Positions 11,195 to 29,600 of a DNA stretch of 64,000 bases are shown here, piece by piece. The stretch is from Symsagittifera roscoffensis (Eukaryota; Xenacoelomorpha; Acoela; Convolutidae). The notes beneath the pieces were generated by a model. It had not been told where the DNA came from. It did no database searches and saw only the letters and a program-made list of their open reading frames with translations. Positions within the stretch are counted from its first letter, which is position 1. Each line of letters starts with the position of its first letter. Location: NCBI RefSeq assembly GCF_963678635.1, contig NC_087064.1, positions 33,146,369 through 33,210,368 on the forward strand, written 5' to 3'. Made by a program: the position numbers and the translations under genes.

Positions 11195-12090
11195 TCGGAG
11201 GGTTAGCCGCTGACCCAGAGAATTGGCAGTTTTAGGATAAGCGACGTTATTTGAACGTTTAGACGAACTGTGAAGGTCAGGATATTCTGTTTTTTCAAAT
11301 TTTTAAAATTTCGAATGATGACGTCATATTTCCGAGAAACGACGAAACGGCCATTTTTGGAAGAAAAGCAAAAATACAACACAACCACAACGAGAGTTGC
11401 GACAACAACAGCGATAGTTGCGAGAAAAACTACGACAGAAAGTAGAAATTACAACAGAGTGTTAGCAAATACCGCTCCGAATTGTAACGATTGTGTCGCT
11501 ACAATCGTTACAAGGCCATTCACACCAACGGTGAAGGGTGGTGGAATCGTAAATTCAGCCTTCCGGAGAGGAAATAAGGGTGTTGTTTCCTCGGATTCAG
11601 GAATCCGGAGGGGTCTTGAGACTTGAATTTGAACCATTTTATACAAACTTTTAGCTTCCTGGTCATGCCCTGAATTGAATTTAATTAACCTTTGGATTCA
11701 TTTTTTGATAAAAAGAAGCTAGGAGTTGAGGGAAAGGGAAAGGGTTGATCCATCTTCGATGGAGATGATGATTTTTGTCTACTGAACAAAAACAATCGTA
11801 ATATAGTAAATAGTAGTAGCCCTGTTTTTAGGAGTGACCTCGTGGTCTGGAGATACTGAGACCCAGCCATGAGCTCACTAATTTTGCAGGTAGGTAAGTT
11901 AATTTAAGCGTTCTGCTCGAAGCCGGAGAACAGTAACCTTTTTGTCGAGCCGATGTTGAAAAGACCACCAAAAGAACTGGCTTTGGTAGAGACGGTGAAA
12001 AGCATGTAGAGCTTTGTTTAGACGCTGGCTAGTCGTTTCATAGCCTAGCTTTGTTTTCCGTCGATATGTACTTCCGGGAGAACGTTACAT
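11195..12090 (+). repeat. Repeat unit copy 1 (modules A, B, C)
   Basis: Three consecutive modules are seen. A (about 11205-11400) contains AATGATGACGTCA and CGGCCATTTTTGGAA. B (about 11460-11640) contains CGCTACAATCGTTACA and a TCCGGAGGGGTCTTGAGACT region. C (about 11640-12090) runs from TTTTAGCTTCCTGGTCATGC to ATATGTACTTCCGGG. Module A recurs at about 12410-12600. Modules B and C recur nearly unchanged at about 16040-16700, and part of C recurs at 12165-12400. The region is therefore a tandem or dispersed array of a unit of about 1.1 kb. No protein-coding capacity is evident. Confidence 0.8.
11860..11965 (+). ncRNA. Candidate spliced-leader-RNA-like module (speculative)
   Basis: Within module C a short segment ends ACTAATTTTGCAG and is followed by a strong splice donor (GTAGGTAAGT). 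Next come a hairpin-forming stretch (GTTCT...AGAAC arms about 12 bases apart) and then a U-rich tract (AACCTTTTTGTCG). The same order occurs in the two other copies (about 12180-12275 and 16472-16565), with the donor kept as GTAAGTAAG or GTAGGTAAG. Short exon, donor, hairpin and Sm-like U tract are the order in spliced-leader RNAs (family knowledge). The U tract is not a canonical Sm site and no promoter is evident, so this remains a hypothesis. Confidence 0.2.
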
Positions 12091-12164
12091 AGATGTTTTT
12101 ATTTAAGGAATCCGCTGATCCAGAGGAATCCTGAGACCCAGAGTTCGCTCACTAATTTGAGCTC

Positions 12165-12605
12165 ACTAATTCCTGAGACTCAGCCATGAGCTCATTAATT
12201 TTGCATGTAAGTAAGTTAATTTGAGCGTTCTGGTCAAAGCCGGAGAACAGTAACGTTTTTGCCAACCCGATGATGAAGAGACCACCAAAAGAACTGGCTT
12301 TGGTAGAGACGGTGAAAAGCATGTAGAGCTTTGTTTAGACGCTGGCCAGTCGTTTTATAGCTTAGCTTTATTTTCCGGGCGAGTGTTACAATGGACAAAA
12401 ATGCAATTTCGAATTCAAAGCCGCTGACCTGGAAGATTAACGGTTTTAGCAGATTAACGACTTTATTTAAATGATTAGACGAATCGTGAAGGTCAGAAGA
12501 TTCTGGAATTTTTAATTTTTAAAATTCGAATGATGACGTCACAATTCTGAGAAACGTCGAAACGGCCATTTTTGGAAAAAAGCAAGAAGAAAAACACAAC
12601 AACAA
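12165..12605 (+). repeat. Repeat unit copy 2, left part (partial C, then A)
   Basis: Partial module C (CAGCCATGAGCTCATTAATT onward) is followed by module A (AATGATGACGTCACAATTC, CGGCCATTTTTGGAA). The matching modules B and C continue only at about 16040, on the far side of LINE B. LINE B therefore interrupts this second copy. Confidence 0.75.
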
Positions 12606-12679
12606 TAGTTAGATAGTTAGATACTTAAATTAGTTATAGAATGACATCTATAAATCGTAATAAGACAAAACAAATTGAA

Positions 12680-15214
12680 CTATATGTCATGAAGTCTGCG
12701 CAGCAGGCGATAAGGAAATATTTTCATTTGCCTCTCCGTCTTACAGCGAGCAATAGGTGGATCACGACAGCGCAGGTCGTTTGCTGAGTAGGTAGAACGT
12801 GTCGGAACTAAATCAAACAACAGATGATCAGAATCTGTTTGGAGGATTGCATCGTAGAGTTTTTGGTCAGCTCTTCTAATAGTTGCAGATATTGGTTCAT
12901 AAGTATCAGTAACGCCGAGCCTTATTGCACGTCTTTGAAACAAATTTATATTCTCTAGATCTTTAACATTTGAACCACCCCAAACATTAATGCCATAGTA
13001 AAGCTTTGGGAGAATAAAAGCACGATACAAAATAGCAAGTTCGTCCTTCGAATAACCGATTTTACCAAGGCGACAGATTGAAAAAAGTATAGAAATCGAT
13101 TGTTTAACAATTTGTCAATATGCTTAGAAAAACCAAATTTGGAGTCAATCGTAAGCCCTAGCACTCTGAGGTCATCAACAACCTCAATGAACTCAACCAT
13201 ATGTATGGCAATACTGCCACTATGGTTGAAAATGATACGCATTTCCTTGGAGGATTTTTGAACATTGAGAAACAAGTTTCTTGCGTCCAATTGGTGACAG
13301 AGCGAACTAATAACTTCCCGAGCATTGTCAGCGCTATTGCAGCCAGCTACAAGATGATTGTTATCGTCAGCATAAGTTGATAACGTGGTGGAAATATCTG
13401 AAACATCAATAGCATGGGTAGAGCAATTGTAAAGAGGCGGACCAAGGACAGTGCCCTGAGGGACACCCTGATTAGTATACAAAACAGTTGAATCCAAGCC
13501 ATTGAGAGATGTATAATGGGCTCTAGTTTGCAAGAAGTTAATGATTACGTTGACAACCGCAGGATCGACTACTGGGACAATATTCATTACTCCTTCTATA
13601 ACACTCTTGTGGGAAATAGTATCAAAAGCTTTTGACATATCTAGAGAAAAGAAGCGAACATAATCATAGTTTTCACGGAAATTCTAGAGATAATGTTGCA
13701 GCCTAATGAGCATACAGGAAGTAGAAGAATGTTTACGAAAACCATACTGGCTACGTGTAAGCCATCTGTTATAAGGGCCTTGCAGATAGTTCTGGTAAAT
13801 TAACCTTTCAAACACTCTGGACATAACAGAAGTAACAGAGACAGGCCTCAAATCCTTTGGCTGCTTTGGAGACGAAACTTTTGGCAAGGAAGATATTTTT
13901 GCAAGCTTCCAAAACTCCAGGAAAATACCTTGTTCCAAGCAAAATTTGAACATATGACAATAGATTTCGGCCAAATTGTGAGCATTGTCCTTAAAGATCC
14001 AAAACGGCATAGCGTCTGGGCCAATAGCGGTACGCCTAATGCGTTTCATGGCATTAAATATTTGCAAGAGCGAAAACTGCGGACAGTCATTTGTAGTCTC
14101 CAAATAAGTAGGCTTGAATGGGCCTCCAGAAGCAGTGGAGATGCCATTATAGTACTGGTTAAGCTGCTCAGCCGAAAAAGCACAGGTGCGATCTGGGGCT
14201 ATTGTATTCTTATTCAATAAAGTATTCACACGGTGCCACCAGTTTCGACCACTGTAATCAGAAAAGGCACGTTTGGTAATTAAAATACGAACTTGAAGGC
14301 CGACAGCATTCGCTTCCGCAAGTTTACCTCGACGTGCATGTCGATGCTTCTTCCTTAAAAGATATTTCATAACCGGAGTCATGAAAGGTGGATCCTTTGA
14401 GCTAAGAACAACACGTTTCAATGGACAGGCGACCTTATACAGATTCAGAAGCTCGTTAGAAAGTTCCCCTATTAACACATTTGGATCGTTGTAGTTAAGA
14501 AAATAACTTAAATCATGGGTATCCAGCAAATAGTTCAAATGATTTTTGTTGGCAAATCTATGGTCACGAAAGTAAACAACCTTCTTTTCAGATTGTTCAA
14601 CACCATGATAAGCAACCAAACCCATATGGTCCGTTCTCAGAGTAGACGTAAATCGTTCAATACCATTGAAATAAATTTCATCCGAACACAATATTTTGTC
14701 AAGTCTATTATTCCCGCGTGTGGGTTCCGTAAAGACCGCAATCTAATACGAGGTCATCAGTATCCAAGTTATTGAAATCCCCACAGAGTACAATAATTGA
14801 CGATGGGTTCTGGTCCCTGAAGACATTGATGGAATTTGAGATATGCATTTCTAGCTGACGGCCATACGTAGCATCAGGTGGGAAATAAACCAAACAGACC
14901 AACAAATATTTATTTCCTACGCTAAGTGACAGCCACAGAATTTCATACTGATCAGAATGATGACAAGTCCACCGATCACTGACAATACCTTCACGAACAA
15001 AAATACAGACACCGCCGCCTGTGGTTTTGTTTGAGTTCAACGAATTGCAGTCTTTCCTAAATATATTATACCCAGTAATAGCAATAAACGAATTATCAAT
15101 GTCCGTGGTTAACCAAGACTCAGTTATACAGATAATATCAAATCCGTGATAAATGGCATCACACTGTAGTTCATAAATGGCATTAAGTTTTTTCAATGAA
15201 CGGGCATTCAGCAA
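12680..15214 (-). pseudogene. LINE B ORF2: APE-type endonuclease and reverse transcriptase, frameshifted
   Basis: The frame 15214-14708 has the endonuclease signatures LNARSL, CITESWL, GGGVCIFV, VYFPP and GDFNNLD. The frame 14691-13684 begins near the last endonuclease motif (TDHMGLVAY) and enters the RT with SLPKVSSPKQPKDLRPVSVT and QYGFRKHSSTSCML. The frame 13638-12955 has MSKAFDTISH, GVPQGTVLGP and TYADDNNH, so the catalytic aspartates are intact. The last frame (13030-12680) is the thumb and C-terminal part. At least three frameshifts or stops separate these frames. A product would nick DNA and reverse-transcribe the element RNA; this copy cannot. Confidence 0.88.
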
Positions 15215-15241
15215 ACAGAGAGTAATTTTGCGGTTGGCTAG

Positions 15242-16030
15242 TCAAAACACATGTTCTTTGCCATCCAGATACAATTTTAAATCGCTAGCTCTCAGTCTAT
15301 CCTTTGAGATACCGGTTTCGACAAGTTTATAACGTTCAGGGAGAACACACGACTCCAATTTCTTTTCGTCAACAGTAAGCTCTCTGGATAAGTAGATGCG
15401 ATCAGAATAATCTTTCAAGATTAACGATTTAGCCAGCAGCTTACGAACCAGCCATGGATTCTTAAACCACACCAGCAAGGTTCTCGGCCTGGTAGCATCA
15501 GATCGATACTTTCCCAGCCGAAAGGAATCAGTAATAGGCTCATTGCCAGGCTCTCCCAAATACTCCATAACTTTTCTGACTGCTTGAATGTCTGAATCCA
15601 TTCTGTCATGCAATTTCTGGTTGGAAGGTTCAGGCACGCCATTTATTCTTATTCCCATTTTACTTTGATCATCAGTTGTAACAGGCGTTGCTGTGTGGCG
15701 ATTTACAGTTGTCTTAGTATCAGTGGATACAATAGCTGCTTAAGATTGATGACTTCAGTTTTGATAGATTCTAGAGAAATTTCAATAGACTTATCTCGAA
15801 TGGACGTCTTCATTGCTGTCTTGGCATCGTCAAGGCAGTTCGAACAGGCCACATAATCCCATGAACCGATGATAGATGGTCGTAAATCTGCTGCGGGATG
15901 TCCGTACACGCCCGATGCCACCACTCGCCACATTTATCGCATCGCACTCCTTCGTCTTGCTCTTCACGGCTGCGTTGCAGGATGTACACAGTGATTTTTG
16001 AGCACTCTTTAAGCGTCCTTTAGTTGCCAT
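15242..16030 (-). pseudogene. LINE B ORF1: PHD finger, coiled coil and RRM-like domain, frameshifted
   Basis: The minus-strand start at 16030 gives MATKGRLKSAQKSLCTSCNA, opening a zinc finger. Its continuation is spread over three frames: first CTSCNAAVKSK, then CDKCGEWWHRACTDIP, then WDYVACSNCLDDA. Together they supply the C-x2-C, C-x2-C, H-x2-C and C-x2-C ligands of a PHD finger, so two frameshifts cut it. A short coiled coil follows (DKSIEISLESIKTEVINLK). Then 15658-15242 carries an ORF1 C-terminal domain (VRKVMEYLGEP, DSFRLGKYRSDATRPRTLLV), an RRM-like fold typical of CR1-type ORF1. These proteins bind the element RNA. Inactive. Confidence 0.75.
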
Positions 16031-16036
16031 AGAATT

Positions 16037-16700
16037 TTCGACGAGAAAATAACGAGATACAACTGGGGATTATCAGAGACCGCTCCGAGTTGTTACAAGA
16101 GTCGCTACAATCGTTACAGAGCAATTCACGCAAACGGTGAAGGGTGTTGGGACAGTGTGTAACCTTATCAGCCTTCTGGAAAGGAGATAAGAACGTTATT
16201 TCCCCGGATTCCAGAATCCGTAGGGGTCTCGATACTTGAACTTGAACCATTTTATACGAACTTTTAGCTTCCTGGTCATGCCCTGAATTGAATTTAATTA
16301 ACCTCTGGATTCATTTTCTGATAAAGAGAAGCTAGGAGTTGAGGGAAAGGGTTGATCCATCTTCGATGGAGATGATGATTTTTGTCTACTGAACAAAAAC
16401 AATCGTAATATAGTAAATAGTAGTAGCCCTGTTTTTAGGAGTGACCTCGTGGTCTGGAGATACTGAGACCCAGCCATGAGCTCACTAATTTTGCAGGTAG
16501 GTAAGTTAATTTAAGCGTTCTGGTCGAAGCCGGAGAACAGTAACCTTTTTGTCGAGCCGATTTTGAAAAGACCACCAAAAGAACTGGCTTAGGCAGAGAC
16601 GGTGAAAAGCATGTAGAGCTGTGTTTAGACGCTAGCCAGTCGTTTTAGAACCTCGCTTTATTTTCCGTGGATATGTACTTCCGGGCGAAGGTTACAATTC
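16037..16700 (+). repeat. Repeat unit copy 2, right part (modules B and C)
   Basis: This is a near copy of 11460-12090. It includes the CGCTACAATCGTTACA block, the TTTTAGCTTCCTGGTCATGC block, the donor-like GTAGGTAAGTTAA and the ending TGTACTTCCGGGCGAAGGTT. It lies directly upstream of the WDR13 5' region. Confidence 0.8.
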
Positions 16701-16897
16701 TAAACAAGAACCAAGCTTGTAGTTCTAAACAAGAACTTGCAGTTGTTAATCTGCTTTATCCTCATATTCCAGATTTCTTGATAAGCGCATCATGGAACAA
16801 CAAATACTGGCATATTTGTAAACAAGTACCAAGCTGGTTGAACTTGCAGTTGTTAACTGCTTAATCCTCATGTTCTAGATTTTATGATAAGCGCGTC

Positions 16898-16920
<23 letters not shown>
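16697..16920 (+). repeat. Tandem duplication of the WDR13 5' flank including its start codon
   Basis: Two adjacent copies of about 110 bp are seen (about 16697-16813 and 16814-16920). Both contain AACTTGCAGTTGTTAA, a CCTCAT block, GATAAGCGC and ATGGAACAACAAATACTGGC. The second copy carries the true WDR13 start at 16898. The first has the same start at 16792 but runs into TAA after nine codons, making a small upstream ORF if transcribed. Confidence 0.75.
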
Positions 16921-26435
<9,515 letters not shown>

Positions 26436-26544
26436 TCTAGTCTCGACAATATAATTGCTTTTGATGTCATACATATCATTCCATTTCCTGCTGTTTTATG
26501 TCTCAAAACATTGAAGAATTTTTATGGCTGTTAATTGCTTGAAT

Positions 26545-26550
26545 AATAAA
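26545..26550 (+). terminator. Polyadenylation signal of WDR13
   Basis: AATAAA lies 110 bp after the WDR13 stop and 123 bp before the ATP23 start, so any 3' end of WDR13 falls between two very closely spaced genes. Confidence 0.5.
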
Positions 26551-26672
26551 ATCAATCCGATTTTGTTGTGAGTTTCTGAATATATTGGTAGTTATAAGAC
26601 TTTAGTTATCGGACTTTGTGTAATCTTGATGAAGTTAAATTAAGAATAATTTTGTTTTGTTTTCTCGATGTG

Positions 26673-29600
26673 ATGAGTGAAAAACGAGAAGAAACTCCAA
26701 ATAATTGTTACGCTGAAGCAACGCAAAAAAAGTTGACTCAGCCGTGTACAGAATTTGACGCCTTGAGGAATAAACGGAAAGGAGGGTTTCTGTTCCAACG
26801 CTTTGACATCGAATCAGAAACAAAGAAACTTTTCAAATCTAGCTCCAAAGTGTCCTTTTTACTGACGGAGTTGGCCAAATTGGGTTGCCCTTTTAAACCT
26901 GACGTGAATTTGGCCTTTGAAACTTGCTCCACCGAGAATTTGGACGCAGGATTTGATGATTCGGCGTCGCAGATACTGCTGTGCACCAACAAAATTAGTA
27001 ATGAGAAACAGCTCGAAACTCTCCTGGGTAATGCTTTATTGTTCCGACCTTGTCACCGAAAGTTATGGGAAGGAACTAAGGATCAGCTAGTGTTTTTCCG
27101 CCCAATTTTGACCACCTCAAAGAAAGCTCTTAAAAATGAAAGTTGATATCATAAAGAACCCCTATTGCCCGTAATTCGGATTCCAAAAAGAAAAATATAG
27201 AGTTGTCGGTGTCGAGAAAAATTTGCCTGAATTTTAAAGATTAGTGAACGTATATAGGTCCAGGGTGACCACTCGGTCATTATTTTAGTGAGCAGTCACT
27301 ATTGGTCACTATTTTTTCAATGGTCACTAAAAGTCACTATTTACAACGGTTTTTGGTGACGGACCCTAAAATTTTTCTAAAGGCGCCTTTGGCGCCAATA
27401 TATACTAATAGTGAGGGGGGAGCGCCCGCCGAAAAAACGCATTTTTTTTCTAAATTTTTCAAAAAGTGCCTAAAACTGACTTTTTCAGCCTGTTTATTCA
27501 AAATTATGCCTGCGGCGCATAAATTTTGGCCAAAACAGGGACTTTTTAGTGCTTTTTTGGCAGAGCTTGAAAAATTAATTTGGCCGACCTAAAAAAAAGG
27601 TCGACAAAAATTCGAAAATTGTCATAGTCACTATTTTTATCTCAAAAAAGTGGTCACCCTGTATAGGTCTTGCTGATTTTTTTTTTCAGGAAAAATCTGT
27701 TCACGCTCAATTTTGAGTTTTCGCGGTTTGACTTGTGATTTTTTTTAAGTTCAGTGCATTTCTATTGTTAAAAGGAAGGCAAACTGCACTATCGAACAGC
27801 AAAATTGTAAAAGTCACTGAAAACGTGATCGACTTCTAATTTCGACAATGGAAATTAATTATCAGATTTCCCAGCGAAATAAAAGTTTTACGCATTGATC
27901 CAGTTTTCTCATATTGAGTTGATTTTAACAAAAAAGTCAATCATATATAGTTCTAGAAAATCAAAGAGTTTTGACGTCATCTATTTCTTCGAAATTCAAA
28001 AGTTGAAGATTTTTGAAAAAACAAGGTCGTTTTTTTTTTCAGTTTCCTTTCTGTTTTTCAGACTAATTTGCACTTAATGCACAGCAATGAGTGAGCCAAA
28101 AAAATTGCCTTTCTATCTATTTTTGGTTCTGCAATGTAAATGCATTGCAATCGGGTACCAGATTTTTCCCCGTGAATAACTTAAGGCACAGAATGGTCAA
28201 AATTAGAAATGGTAAATTTAGTTTCAGTTGTTAATTTATTCTGATTTCTTTGTGTCGCCGGCGTTTGGTCTAGAGGTAACGAATACGCCTGGGACTGCAA
28301 AGGTGCTGGGTTTGAATCTGACAGAACCTGTTATTTTTTTCAAACGGGAAATATTCTGTTTCACAAAAAAATGGTCGGCTTATTATTGTTATTATTGTCG
28401 GCTTAGTTGTCATATTGTTTTTGGTTTAGTTTTGTTTACATCATAGTTGCTTTTAGTGTTCTGATTTATCACTGATGTTTTTAATTTTTTTAAAGCGTTT
28501 TGTTTGTCTCCTTTTTTGTTTCATTTTTTTGTTTGATAGGTTTCTGGCCTATATTATATCGGCTTAATGGCAATTTTGTCTTTGGACAAGCGAAAACAAT
28601 TTGTATGTGAGTGTCTGTGTTATGAGGCGAAGGGGACCAATTAACTTCAGTCTTGATTTTTTTTCGGCTTCAAGGGTTTCTGCCAAGGTATTTTTCGGCT
28701 TTATAACTGTTTGGTAAAGCTTTTTTTAAAATTGAAAACTAGCCTTATTTTTTTGCTAGATCTAGTTATTTTGTCGAAACTTTTTTTAACTTAGCGCCCT
28801 TTAGATTTTTTTAAACTTAGCGCCCTTTTGGTTTTGAATCGCAATTGATGCGAAGCTCAGCTTCACCTCTGTGTTAAAACATATTTTAAACCCTAATTAT
28901 CCAAAAATGTAGACTTTTTTTGAATTGTACCACCCACCGTCAACGCCTAGAGAGTAAAGCAAAGGAAAAATAAATTAAGTGTTTTTTGTCTTTATTGTTC
29001 GAGCCATTGAAAATGGTGAGGAATTTTGCATTTGGTTGTTTTAGTTTTCTTTTTTATTTGTTTTCACGCAAAACAGGTGCCACAACACAAATAATCATCG
29101 GAATGGGTTGAGTTATGTATCATATTGAAGCCCTTGCAGTCGCAATTTGAATAACATATCATATTTTATATCATATTATTATATATTTTATTATATTATT
29201 ATATATTAAATGTACTAGTTTCAAGAAAAATTGGTTTAATTTCGAGCGAGTGGAGCGATCAAGTAGTATTTGAAGAAAAAAAATTGAATGTCTTCATAAA
29301 AATCTTTAAAGCAAGTTCTCGGCACCATAAAGCATAATTTAAACCTATGTTTTTGCTGGGTAAAATGAACAGGCAAAAATCAATAGTCCAAGTGAACTTA
29401 AGAATACACTTCAAACAGCGAAAATGAGCTGCAATAACTGCGAAGGTTTCCTGAAAAATAACATAGCCAAAAGACAGTCGACGATAGAAGAGTCTTTATG
29501 AACTCAGGGTGACCAAAAAGTACTGGCATTGAATTTGAATTGACTTGAAAGAAATCAAATGCAAACCGTGAAAATTGAAGTTGGAATAAAATCAACTTTC

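Larger units (their letters stand above)
12610..16036 (-). mobile_element. LINE B, CR1/L2-like, nearly full length but decayed
   Basis: Read on the minus strand, the element runs from a PHD-finger ORF1 (start near 16030) through an endonuclease to a reverse transcriptase ending near 12680. A short tandem tail of TAGTTAGA-type units follows on the plus strand at about 12608-12627. It splits a repeat unit whose module A lies to the left and modules B and C to the right. PHD ORF1 plus APE endonuclease plus RT is the layout of CR1/L2/Daphne-like LINEs (family knowledge). I could not find a clear target-site duplication, so limits are good to about 30 bp. Confidence 0.85.

Noticed and set aside
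11270-11626. Protein of 118 aa in repeat modules A and B
   Set aside because: Thr/Arg-rich, low complexity, not preserved in the other repeat copies.
11195-16700. LTR retrotransposon with LINE-like interior between direct repeats
   Set aside because: The direct repeats include an extra partial copy at 12165-12605, the interior is a minus-strand LINE without gag, integrase or primer-binding site, and the LINE breaks the repeat between modules.
27302-27592. ORF inside the hAT MITE
   Set aside because: The element has no transposase similarity and the frame is a by-product of the short MITE.
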